This document shows positions 41,288-47,901 of a stretch of 47,901 nucleotides of DNA, one piece after another. The stretch is from Elusimicrobiota bacterium (GTDB lineage: Bacteria; Elusimicrobiota; Elusimicrobia; UBA1565; UBA9628): assembly GCA_016209035.1 (NCBI GenBank), contig JACQWX010000083.1:1-47901 (forward strand), in the 5' to 3' direction. A program made the position numbers and the translations under genes. Below the pieces are notes generated by a model. The model was given only the letters and a program-made list of their open reading frames with translations, was not told the origin of the DNA and ran no database searches. Positions within the stretch are counted from its first letter, which is position 1. Each line of letters opens with the position of its first letter.

Positions 41288-42102
41288 TAACGGCCACGGC
41301 CTCAGCCGCAGCTGCCGCTGCGGCTGTACTTGCGGTCAGCGCGCGCTGGAATTGGTGGCGGCCCAAGGTGGGTGGGCTGGCCTCCCTCATGTACCACAAG
41401 GTCGGAGACCACCCCCCTGGGTCCAAGATCGAGAAGCTCTGGGTCACGGCGAAGGATTTCAGGAGGCAGATGGAGTGGCTCAAGAGCCGCGGATACGCGA
41501 CCCTCACTTTCACGGAACTGAAGAACGCAGAAGACGGAAAGTCACCAATGCCGGCAAGGCCGGCATTGGTGACTTTTGATGATGGCTACGCCAACAACTA
41601 CGAGCTGGCCTTCCCCATCCTCGCGGAGATGGGGATGAAGGGCAACATCTTCCTGGTGTGGGACACGGTCGGCCGGCACAACGCCTGGCACGACCCGGCG
41701 GGCGAGCCCTGGCTCCGGATGCTCACCTGGGGCCAAGTGGGCGAGATGCAGAGGTCCGGAGTCATCGAGTTCGGCTCGCACACCGTCACCCACCGCAACC
41801 TGGCCGAGATCAGCCTCGAGGACGTCGCCTGGGAGGCCCGGGAGAGCAAGAAGCGCCTGGAGGAGAAGCTCGGCCGCGGGGTGTTGGGCTTCGCCTATCC
41901 CTACGGAGCGGGCGCTTTCGTGCCCGAGGTGCGCCGCTGCGCCAGGGAGGCCGGCTACAGGTACGATTTCTCGATCAAGCAGGGCATCACCCCGATCCCC
42001 TGGGACCCGGCCTCCGGGCCGATGATGCGCCTGCTCATCCGGGGCGACGACACCATGGTGGACTTCCACCTGAACATGACGAGAGGGAGAGCGAGGCTCT
42101 AG
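41284..42102 (+). CDS. Membrane-anchored polysaccharide deacetylase (NodB/CE4), 272 aa
   Basis: An N-terminal Ala-rich membrane anchor (residues 2-20) is followed by ASLMYHKVGDHPPG and the CE4 domain. Motif 1 is LVTFDDGYANN with the catalytic base and metal Asp; motif 2 is EFGSHTVTHRNL (HxxxH-like); motif 3 is VLGFAYPYGAG. The enzyme removes N-acetyl groups from a polysaccharide. In an LPS cluster a core or O-chain sugar is the likely target, though peptidoglycan is possible. A 10-bp hairpin (41303-41326) and an 18-bp one (41538-41576) lie within the gene. Its stop abuts a palindromic element. Confidence 0.92.
   Translation: MITATASAAAAAAAVLAVSARWNWWRPKVGGLASLMYHKVGDHPPGSKIEKLWVTAKDFRRQMEWLKSRGYATLTFTELKNAEDGKSPMPARPALVTFDDGYANNYELAFPILAEMGMKGNIFLVWDTVGRHNAWHDPAGEPWLRMLTWGQVGEMQRSGVIEFGSHTVTHRNLAEISLEDVAWEARESKKRLEEKLGRGVLGFAYPYGAGAFVPEVRRCAREAGYRYDFSIKQGITPIPWDPASGPMMRLLIRGDDTMVDFHLNMTRGRARL
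41303..41326. repeat. Perfect 10-bp hairpin at the 5' end of the deacetylase gene
   Basis: Arms CAGCCGCAGC and GCTGCGGCTG with a TGCC loop, coding for the alanine-rich anchor. The alanine codon bias makes such pairing easier, so it is weaker evidence than the 18-bp hairpin. Confidence 0.6.
41538..41576. repeat. Perfect 18-bp hairpin inside the deacetylase gene
   Basis: Arms AAAGTCACCAATGCCGGC (41538-41555) and GCCGGCATTGGTGACTTT (41559-41576) are separated only by AAG. It encodes GKSPMPARPALVTF directly before the catalytic DDG, so the protein appears unharmed. The stem would be extremely stable in mRNA or single-stranded DNA. Confidence 0.95.
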
Positions 42103-42193
42103 GTGCCAGGCTTGACCCCGGAATCAGCCCCCAGCCCGAAGCCCGGCGCCTGGGCCCAGTCCGACCCCGGTTCCAAGCCCGGCGCCTGGGCCT
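42100..42193 (+). repeat. KPGAW palindromic element, copy 4, providing the next gene's start
   Basis: It begins with the deacetylase TAG and reads GTGCCAGGCTTGACC ... CGAAGCCCGGCGCCTGG, followed by a second half-unit ending CCAAGCCCGGCGCCTGG. GTG 42103 opens VPGLTPESAPSPKPGAWAQS and a second SKPGAWA before the conserved GT9 start. No other start codon lies between the element and the enzyme core. Confidence 0.85.
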
Positions 42194-43179
42194 CGCCGAA
42201 GAGGATACTCGTCATCCAGCTGCGCCGCATCGGCGACGTGCTCATGGCGACCCCGGCCCTCAAGGCGCTCAAGAAGCGCTACCCCGCGGCGGCCATCGAC
42301 TTCCTCGTGGAGCCCCCTTGCGACGAGGTCCTGTCCGGCAACCCGGACGTCGCGGCCGTCCTCGTCTACCGTTCGGACGGCTGGAGGGACTACCTGTCCT
42401 GGCTGGCCCGCATCCGCGGCCGGCGCTACGACTGGGTCGTCGATTTCATGGGCAACCCCAGGAGCGCTATCCTCGCCGCCGCGAGCGGCGCTCCCCTGCG
42501 CGCCGGGCCCGCGCATGTGGGGCACCGATGGGCCTACAACCTGCGGATGGTGCAGTCGTCCACGATCCGCTACGCGGGGCGGGAGAAGATCCGCCTGCTC
42601 TCCGGGCTCGGCGTGCCGGACACGGATCCAGCCGTCCTGCCCACCCTGCATCTGGGCACCCCGAAGGCCCCGGACCCGGCGGGCCCGATCGTCTTCGCCC
42701 CGGCCTCGCGCAAGCCCACCAGGCGGTGGCCCGGCCGGCATTACGCCGCGCTGGGCAGGATGCTTCGGGAAAGGTTCCGATGTCCCATCATCGTGCTCTG
42801 GGGGCCTGGGGAAAAGGGGGTGGCTGATGAAGTGGCTGAGGGAATCGGAGAAGGGGCGACGGCTCCCGAGACAAAGACCCTGAGAGAAGCAGCGACCATT
42901 CTAGCAGGCTGTCGCCTGCTGGCAACCAACTGCGGCGGCGCGAAGCACCTCGCCGTGGCCCTCGGCGTGCCGACCCTGACCATCCACGGCTCGAGCGACC
43001 CCGCGAGTTGGACTCCGCCGGACCCTAGGCACCTCGCGCTCCGGCGCGAGGGCCTCCCCTGCATCGGGTGCGGCCTCAACGATTGCCCTCGCGGCATAGA
43101 GTGTCTTGAAGGACTCTCCCCTGAGAAAGTCTTCGCCGCGGCCTGCCGGCTTTTAGACGCCATGTATGGACCTTCCTGA
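42103..43179 (+). CDS. GT9-family heptosyltransferase (358 aa)
   Basis: The first 28 residues come from the palindromic element. The enzyme proper starts KRILVIQLRRIGDVLMATPALKAL, as in other GT9 proteins, with DWVVDFMGNPRSAIL in the acceptor domain. The C-half has IVFAPASRKPTRRWPGRHY, LATNCGGAKHLAVALGVPTLTIHGSS and a Cys-rich LPCIGCGLNDCPRGIECL segment. It transfers heptose from ADP-heptose to Kdo-lipid A or the inner core. Normal length apart from the added N-terminus. It overlaps lpxK by 14 nt. Confidence 0.92.
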   Translation: MPGLTPESAPSPKPGAWAQSDPGSKPGAWASPKRILVIQLRRIGDVLMATPALKALKKRYPAAAIDFLVEPPCDEVLSGNPDVAAVLVYRSDGWRDYLSWLARIRGRRYDWVVDFMGNPRSAILAAASGAPLRAGPAHVGHRWAYNLRMVQSSTIRYAGREKIRLLSGLGVPDTDPAVLPTLHLGTPKAPDPAGPIVFAPASRKPTRRWPGRHYAALGRMLRERFRCPIIVLWGPGEKGVADEVAEGIGEGATAPETKTLREAATILAGCRLLATNCGGAKHLAVALGVPTLTIHGSSDPASWTPPDPRHLALRREGLPCIGCGLNDCPRGIECLEGLSPEKVFAAACRLLDAMYGPS

Positions 43180-44248
43180 CCTGCGTTCCAGGCTCAAGGC
43201 CAAGCCCCTGGGCCGGGCCTTCCTCGCCGCGGCCTCGCTGGCCTACGGCGCAGGGGTGCGGACCAGGCGCCTGCTCTACGATTGGCGGGTCTTCAAGTCC
43301 CACCGGCTGGGCTGCAGGGTAGTGTGCTTCGGCAACATCACGGCAGGCGGCACCGGCAAGACCCCGGCCGTGGCCCTTGCGGCGCAGACCTTGCGCCAGC
43401 GGAAATACGGGGTGGTCATCCTGAGCCGCGGGTACGGTCGTCCCGCGGGAAAGGCCGGGATCATGGTGCTCAGGGACGGCCATGTCCCACCTTGGACGGA
43501 GTGCGGGGACGAGCCCTGGATGCTCCACCAGGCGCTCCAGGGGCTCGACGTCCCCATCCTCGTGGCCCCGGACCGGGTGGCCGCGGGCGGCCAGGCCATG
43601 GCCTTCTACCAGCCCGACGTCATCCTGCTCGACGACGGCTTCCAGCACCTCGCCCTGCGCCGCGACCTCGACGTGCTCATGGTCCACGCCCAGCAAGCGT
43701 TCGGCGACCGTCGGCTCCTCCCCTACGGCGACCTCCGCGAGCCTTTGGGAGCGCTGGCGAGAGCGAAGCTCGTGGTGCTCACGCACGCCGACCTGATACC
43801 CCCCTCCGAGCTCGACGACCTCAAGGAGGAGATCCTCAAGCGCGGCCGGGGAGCCGCCATCGTGGAGTCAGCCCACCGGCCGGACTATCTGCTTGACGCG
43901 GCCGCCGGCCGGCGCGTGGAGCCGGAGATCCTCAAAGGCCGCAAGGCGGTCGCTTTCAGCGGCATCGCCGACCCCTCTCAATTCGAGGGTCTTCTCACCG
44001 CCCTCGGGGTCGAGTTGGCGCAACGATGGCGCTTCCCCGACCACCATCCCTTCTCCGTTTCGGAGCTGCGCTCCATCGACAACGCCCGCGAAGGCCTGCC
44101 GGCCCTCACCACCATGAAGGACCTGGTGCGTCTGCCCGAGGGCTGGCGGGAGACCTTCGGTCCGGGCCTCTACGGCCTGGCCATCAAGCTCGAGATCACG
44201 AAGGGCAAGGCCACCTGGGCCAAGATGCTGACCGCGGGGACATCTTGA
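43166..44248 (+). CDS. lpxK: LpxK, tetraacyldisaccharide-1-P 4'-kinase
   Basis: At 360 aa it carries the N-terminal membrane helix region and a P-loop VVCFGNITAGGTGKTPAVALA (around residues 53-72). ILSRGYGR, GDEPWMLHQAL, DVILLDDGFQHLALRRDLDVLMV and FPDHHPFS follow, all typical of LpxK. It adds the 4'-phosphate that completes lipid IVA, the acceptor for the WaaA domain encoded at 30729. The gene is intact. A 13-bp inverted repeat starts immediately after its TGA. Confidence 0.97.
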   Translation: MDLPDLRSRLKAKPLGRAFLAAASLAYGAGVRTRRLLYDWRVFKSHRLGCRVVCFGNITAGGTGKTPAVALAAQTLRQRKYGVVILSRGYGRPAGKAGIMVLRDGHVPPWTECGDEPWMLHQALQGLDVPILVAPDRVAAGGQAMAFYQPDVILLDDGFQHLALRRDLDVLMVHAQQAFGDRRLLPYGDLREPLGALARAKLVVLTHADLIPPSELDDLKEEILKRGRGAAIVESAHRPDYLLDAAAGRRVEPEILKGRKAVAFSGIADPSQFEGLLTALGVELAQRWRFPDHHPFSVSELRSIDNAREGLPALTTMKDLVRLPEGWRETFGPGLYGLAIKLEITKGKATWAKMLTAGTS

Positions 44249-44303
44249 CGGCGGAGAATCCGACAGTGCCTCCTGCCGTGTATTTCTGGAGGATTCTCCG
44301 CCG
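44249..44303 (+). repeat. Perfect 13-bp inverted repeat directly after lpxK
   Basis: Arms CGGCGGAGAATCC (44249-44261) and GGATTCTCCGCCG (44291-44303) enclose 29 nt; the first arm begins at the base after the stop. It may act as a transcript-end or processing hairpin before the DUF3108 gene. There is no U-run. Confidence 0.85.
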
Positions 44304-44325
44304 GAAGGTCTGGCGTTCTCCGTTG

Positions 44326-45180
44326 ATGAATAACAGACTGTTGCGGTGCTCCCTTCCGGCGTTGTCATTGACCTTGACGGCTACCGCCTACCCTGCGCCC
44401 GCGCCTCCGGCCCGGGCGGCGGTTGACATCTTCACCGCCGAGTTCACCGACCCTCGAGAGCTCGTGGAGGCCGAGCCCCAGGATCCTTCGGCGAAGACGG
44501 CGGTCCCCGGATTCCCGGAGAAGCTGGTGTTCGACGTGTCCTGGGGCTTCATCTCCGTGGGGCAATCCACCCTGGAGATGAACCGGCTCGTGTCCTTCAA
44601 CGGTCGGAGGGCCTACGAGATCGCGTCTAGGGCCTACTCCAACGGGTTCTGCGACGCCTTCTACAAGGTCCGGGACCTGAACCTCGCCTGGATGGACGCG
44701 CGGTCGCTGTCTTCGTTGGGGTATCTTAAGAACCTGAGGGAAGGCCATTTCTTCCGGGACGAATGGGTGCTCTTCGACCACGACTCGCGGCGGTTCCTGG
44801 CCAAGTGGGCGGGCCGGGACGGGAACTTCAGCGTGCGCCAAGGCACCATCCCGGTGCCGGTCCAGGACATCCTCTCGAGTCTCTATTACGTCAGGACCCG
44901 GGAGCTCCGGGTGGGCGCCGAGATCGTCCTCGACGTGAACACGAAGGACAACTGGCCGCTGGTCGTGAAGGTGGTCAAGAAGGAGGCCGTCAAGGTGCCG
45001 GCCGGGAAGTTCGAGACCTTCCTCCTGGAGCCTGCCCTGCGTCGGGAGGGCATCTTCATCCAGAAAGGCAAGCGCCTGCGGGTCTGGGTGACGGCTGACG
45101 AGCGGAAGGTCCCGGTCCTGATGAAGGTCGAGGTCTTCTTCGGCCACATCACCGCCGCCTTGTCCGGCGCCTGGCGCTGA
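44326..45180 (+). CDS. Exported DUF3108-family protein (284 aa)
   Basis: ATG 44326 yields a signal peptide (LLRCSLPALSLTLTATAYPAPAPPARAA). The body matches the DUF3108 pattern: PEKLVFDVSWGFISVGQSTLEM, YEIASRAYSNGFCDAFYKVRD, then VQDILSSLYYVRT, VLDVNTKDNWPLVVKVVKKE and LRVWVTADERKVPVLMKVEVFFG. The family is periplasmic and often lies in LPS or outer-membrane biogenesis loci; the function is unknown, though a lipocalin-like or barrel-like beta sheet is likely. The frame is open upstream into lpxK, but that part is a shadow. Confidence 0.88.
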   Translation: MNNRLLRCSLPALSLTLTATAYPAPAPPARAAVDIFTAEFTDPRELVEAEPQDPSAKTAVPGFPEKLVFDVSWGFISVGQSTLEMNRLVSFNGRRAYEIASRAYSNGFCDAFYKVRDLNLAWMDARSLSSLGYLKNLREGHFFRDEWVLFDHDSRRFLAKWAGRDGNFSVRQGTIPVPVQDILSSLYYVRTRELRVGAEIVLDVNTKDNWPLVVKVVKKEAVKVPAGKFETFLLEPALRREGIFIQKGKRLRVWVTADERKVPVLMKVEVFFGHITAALSGAWR

Positions 45181-45186
45181 GAATGA

Positions 45187-45192
45187 TATAAT
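45187..45192 (+). promoter_or_regulatory. Consensus -10 (TATAAT) 13 nt before the heptose kinase gene
   Basis: A perfect TATAAT lies in the 25-nt gap after the DUF3108 gene. The leader would be about 6 nt with no Shine-Dalgarno site, like tgt. No -35 of normal spacing was found. Confidence 0.5.
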
Positions 45193-45205
45193 CGAGTCGC
45201 AAGCC

Positions 45206-46216
45206 ATGAGGATACATCCGCCGGTCCTTTCCGCCTCGGAGCGCCGCCGCCTCGGGCACTATGTCCGGCAGTTTTCCCGCAAGCGCATCCTGGTCGTCGG
45301 CGACCTCATGCTCGACCAGTTCATCCGCGGCGGGGTCCATCGCATCTCGCCGGAGGCGCCGGTCCCGGTGGTGCAGGTCCAGTCCGAGCATTTCGCTCCC
45401 GGGGGCGCGGGCAACGTGGCCCGGAACCTCGCCTCCCTCGGGGCTTCGGTCGGGATCGTGGGCGTGGTGGGCGACGACGCGGCCGCGCCCCGGCTCCTCT
45501 CGGATTTCTCCGGACACGGCATCGACGTGGGCCGCGTGCTCGCGGACCCCCAGCGCGTCACCTCCCAGAAATGCCGGATCATCGCCGAGCACCAGCAGGT
45601 GGTCCGCTTCGACCGGGAGACGACCTGCCCTCTTGGGCAGGTGTCGGAACGCGCGCTCCTGGGCAGGCTCCCGGAGGCCGTCGCGAAGGCCGACGCGGTC
45701 GTCATCTCCGACTACGGCAAGGGCGTGGTGACCCCGCGTCTCCTCAAGACGGTCCGGGCCGCGGCGCGGCGCAGGGGCATCCCGGTCACCGTGGACCCCA
45801 AGCCGGAGAATTTCAAGCTGTACCGCGGCGTCACCTGCCTGACGCCGAACGTCCACGAGGCCTGGGCCGGGATGCGCCGGCACGCCCAGGCCGGGGAAGG
45901 CGCGCTCCATCTCCTGGGGTTGAGCATCCTCTCCGAGCTCGGGTGCGGGTCGCTCATCATCACCCGCGGCCCGGAAGGCATGAGCCTCTTCAAGCGGGGA
46001 GGCCGGGTCATCCACATCCCCACCGTGGCGCGCGAGGTCTACGACGTCACGGGCGCGGGCGACACGGTCATCTCGGTCCTCACCCTGGGGCTGGCCAGCG
46101 GGGCCTCCATCGAGGCCGCCGCCGTCATCGCCAACTGCGCCGCCGGCATCGTCGTGGGCAAGCTCGGCACCGCGGCGGTCGAGGCTTCCGAGCTCATCAA
46201 GGCCCTGGGGAAATGA
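45206..46216 (+). CDS. rfaE1: D-glycero-beta-D-manno-heptose-7-phosphate kinase (HldE kinase domain)
   Basis: At 336 aa it is a PfkB/ribokinase-fold enzyme: ILVVGDLMLDQFIRGGVHRISPEAPVPVV, GGAGNVARNLASLGASV, VVISDYGKGV, VTVDPKPENFKLYRG and the catalytic GAGDTVISVLTLGLASG around residue 280. It makes heptose-1,7-bisphosphate for ADP-heptose, the donor of the two GT9 enzymes in this window. The C-terminal adenylyltransferase half of bifunctional HldE is absent, so this is the single-domain form. Its stop overlaps kdsB (ATGA). Confidence 0.95.
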   Translation: MRIHPPVLSASERRRLGHYVRQFSRKRILVVGDLMLDQFIRGGVHRISPEAPVPVVQVQSEHFAPGGAGNVARNLASLGASVGIVGVVGDDAAAPRLLSDFSGHGIDVGRVLADPQRVTSQKCRIIAEHQQVVRFDRETTCPLGQVSERALLGRLPEAVAKADAVVISDYGKGVVTPRLLKTVRAAARRRGIPVTVDPKPENFKLYRGVTCLTPNVHEAWAGMRRHAQAGEGALHLLGLSILSELGCGSLIITRGPEGMSLFKRGGRVIHIPTVAREVYDVTGAGDTVISVLTLGLASGASIEAAAVIANCAAGIVVGKLGTAAVEASELIKALGK

Positions 46217-46953
46217 GTCTGCGCGCCGCGGTCATCATCCCGGCGCGCTTCGGCTCCACGCGCTTCCCCGGCAAGGTCCTAGCCCTCCTCGGCCACGTGC
46301 CGGTGGTCGAGTGGTGCCGTCGGGCCGCGGTCCGTTCCGGCGTGGGGCCGGTCGCCGTGGCGACCGACGACCGCCGGGTGAAGGAGGCCGTGGAGGGGTT
46401 CGGGGGGCGCGCCGTCCTGACCTCCGAGGACGCCCCATCGGGCACGGACCGGGTCTGCGAGGCATTGCGAAGGCTGGGGTGGAGGCCCGCGTTGGCGGTC
46501 AACCTGCAGGGCGACGAGCCCTTCGTGAGCCCGCAGGCCTTAAGAAGCCTGGTCGCCGTCCTGCGGCGGCCCGGGGCGGACCTGGCCACGCTCGTCACCC
46601 CCCTCAAGAGCAAGGCCCGGCTCATGAGCCCTGACGTGGTCAAGGCGGCCATGGCGCCCGACGGCCGCGTCCTCTATTTCTCCCGCGCCCCCATCCCTTT
46701 TTGCAGGTCCGAGGAGCCGTCCCGTTGGGAGCACATCGGCGTCTATGGGTTCAAGGCGTCCTCCTTGAGGCGTTTCGTCAGACTGCCGCCTTCAGCTCTC
46801 GAGCGGGCCGAGTCGCTGGAGCAGCTCAGGGCCATCGAGGACGGGATGGCGGTCTTTGCCGCGAGCGTGCCCGCGAGGGGCGTCGCCATCGACACACCGG
46901 CGGACCTGGCGGCGGCCCAGAGAATCATCCGGTCAGGTGGTCCGGGAGTATGA
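46213..46953 (+). CDS. kdsB: KdsB, CMP-Kdo synthetase (246 aa)
   Basis: ATG 46213 starts the typical VIIPARFGSTRFPGKVLALLG. Then come VAVATDDRRVKEAV, SGTDRVCEAL, NLQGDEPFVSP, VKAAMAPDGRVLYFSRAPIPF, HIGVYGFKASSLRRFV and LERAESLEQLRAIEDGM..FA, all hallmarks of KdsB. It activates Kdo as CMP-Kdo, the donor used by WaaA. The open frame extends back to 45571 only as a shadow of the kinase gene. It is the last gene of the LPS chain. Confidence 0.97.
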   Translation: MSLRAAVIIPARFGSTRFPGKVLALLGHVPVVEWCRRAAVRSGVGPVAVATDDRRVKEAVEGFGGRAVLTSEDAPSGTDRVCEALRRLGWRPALAVNLQGDEPFVSPQALRSLVAVLRRPGADLATLVTPLKSKARLMSPDVVKAAMAPDGRVLYFSRAPIPFCRSEEPSRWEHIGVYGFKASSLRRFVRLPPSALERAESLEQLRAIEDGMAVFAASVPARGVAIDTPADLAAAQRIIRSGGPGV

Positions 46954-46976
46954 CTTCGGGCGTGCTTGATCGGTCC

Positions 46977-47005
46977 TTGAATTCCCCGGGGGCTCCTGGT
47001 ACAAT
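46977..47005 (+). promoter_or_regulatory. Sigma70-type promoter TTGAAT-17-TACAAT
   Basis: TTGAAT (46977-46982) and TACAAT (47000-47005) are separated by exactly 17 bp. The predicted start near 47012 would leave a short leader containing GGAGG (47013-47017), five bases before GTG 47023. Confidence 0.7.
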
Positions 47006-47022
47006 CCTGATTGGAGGTTCCG

Positions 47023-47454
47023 GTGACGACGATGTGCAAGATTCTGTTCAGGCGCATAAGCGCTGCCGACGCGCCATTTCTCGCCGCCTATGGCGCGGCA
47101 TGCGACGGCATCACTGATGCCGCGAAGCTCTCTCGTCTCTCGGCAAGGTTCATTCGATCTGTGCGCAGTTCGTGCTATATGGGCGTCCTCGCCATGGCCG
47201 GCAGACAGCCCATCGGTTTTCAAGACGGCGTTGTGGCTGGAGACACGCTGGAATTGAGCGAAATTTACGTTCATGGCCGGTACAGGCTGAGGGGGGTTGG
47301 CTTGGGTCTGATCAGGAGAATATTGGCCATTGCGAAGGCGAGAGGTCTGAAGCGAGCGTTCCTGCGCACCGAGCCCGACAATGTGGCGATGCGCAGGCTA
47401 GGGAGGAAAGCGGGCTTTCGTCGCGAAGGCTTGCTCTATGTGCGGGAATTGTAG
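47023..47454 (+). CDS. GNAT-family acetyltransferase (143 aa)
   Basis: GTG 47023 is chosen for its GGAGG at proper spacing. The GNAT core is visible: LELSEIYVHGRYRLRGVGLGLIRRILAIAKARGLKRAFLRT, where RGVGLG is the acetyl-CoA pyrophosphate loop, followed by NVAMRRLGRKAGFRREGLLYVREL at the end. It transfers an acetyl group to an amine on an unknown substrate. It has lower G+C and its own canonical promoter, unlike its neighbours, which hints at recent acquisition. Confidence 0.85.
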   Translation: MTTMCKILFRRISAADAPFLAAYGAACDGITDAAKLSRLSARFIRSVRSSCYMGVLAMAGRQPIGFQDGVVAGDTLELSEIYVHGRYRLRGVGLGLIRRILAIAKARGLKRAFLRTEPDNVAMRRLGRKAGFRREGLLYVREL

Positions 47455-47688
47455 ATGATGATCACGTCGGTTAGGACTTCGGCCATGTTTGACCGAGCTT
47501 ATGGACTGCTCCATGGTCGTTCGACCGCTCCACGCCTCGGTCGATGCAAGGGCTGCCGTTTCTGCGCCGTCTGTCAAACCTGTCCAAGCCACAGGCTTCT
47601 CGGACAGGATCCACAGGCGCATCTGTGCCACGCATTCCAAGATTTCGTTGGGTACAGATAGGAGATTGCGCTGGAGGCTCGCGATAGC
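47455..47688. other. Intergenic stretch before pyrG
   Basis: A 234-nt stretch with reduced G+C. A 68-codon frame starting right after the GNAT stop contains CKGCRFCAVCQTC but nothing else protein-like, and I do not call it. GGAGG at 47673-47677 precedes pyrG by 11 nt. No clear terminator or promoter is seen. Confidence 0.4.

Positions 47689-47901
<213 letters not shown>

Noticed and set aside
47455-47661. Cys-rich 68-codon frame after the GNAT gene
   Set aside because: Only the CKGCRFCAVCQTC stretch is suggestive; no Shine-Dalgarno, no family likeness, and the rest is not protein-like.

Overview
The window is a very G+C-rich, almost gap-free bacterial chromosome segment. The organism is Gram-negative with lipopolysaccharide. 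It carries lpxK, a Kdo transferase (waaA), kdsB, a heptose-7-phosphate kinase, two GT9 heptosyltransferase-type genes, a PorV-like outer-membrane barrel, and a secreted metallopeptidase with a FlgD-like C-terminal domain. The mix of PorV/FlgD-type proteins, an acyltransferase-WaaA fusion and large low-complexity envelope proteins would fit Elusimicrobiota or a related deep-branching lineage. That placement is inference; no rRNA is present to settle it.

Layout. 1-7.7 kb: the end of an unknown gene, a 1708-residue secreted/anchored protein, and a zinc-ribbon/transmembrane protein. 7.7-14.7 kb (minus): a tightly coupled operon HEAT-repeat protein > M36-like metallopeptidase > PorV-like barrel > M24 aminopeptidase. 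14.9-20.4 kb (plus): tRNA-Arg(UCG), yebC, ruvC-ruvA-ruvB, a SpoIID-like protein and queA, mostly with overlapping start/stop codons. 20.4-22.7 kb: a degraded accessory island with a nucleotidyltransferase and small partner, a TPR fragment, an HNH-family protein lacking its nuclease domain, and a frameshifted remnant. 22.7-23.9 kb: tgt. 23.9-26.7 kb (minus): radical SAM activase, Ycf46-like AAA ATPase, DUF1257 (Ycf35-like), DUF2997. 26.7-30.6 kb: membrane protein, yajC-secD-secF, and a MetH-activation-like protein. 30.7-47 kb: an envelope polysaccharide/LPS region interrupted by one minus-strand folate-biopterin-type transporter. 47.0-47.9 kb: a GNAT acetyltransferase and the start of pyrG.

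The most unusual feature is the density of palindromes. One dispersed family of about 55 bp has four copies. Each begins at the stop codon of the preceding gene. In two cases it supplies the start codon and an N-terminal KPGAW peptide to the next gene; a third copy encodes a 20-residue mini-ORF overlapping the next start. Separately, at least seven perfect hairpins with stems of 12-19 bp occur in coding sequence or at gene junctions, including four strong hairpins inside adjacent GT2 and deacetylase genes. Many first genes of transcription units have a TANNNT-type -10 box only about 6-13 nt before the start codon, which suggests leaderless mRNAs.

Functionally the window combines tRNA queuosine modification (queA, tgt), Holliday-junction processing (ruvCAB), protein export (yajC-secDF) and LPS assembly (waaA fusion, GT9, GT4, GT2, CE4, lpxK, rfaE1, kdsB). 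It also holds a little-studied AAA/DUF1257/DUF2997/radical-SAM cassette. All calls come from reading the sequence and recalling family signatures; no database search was run.
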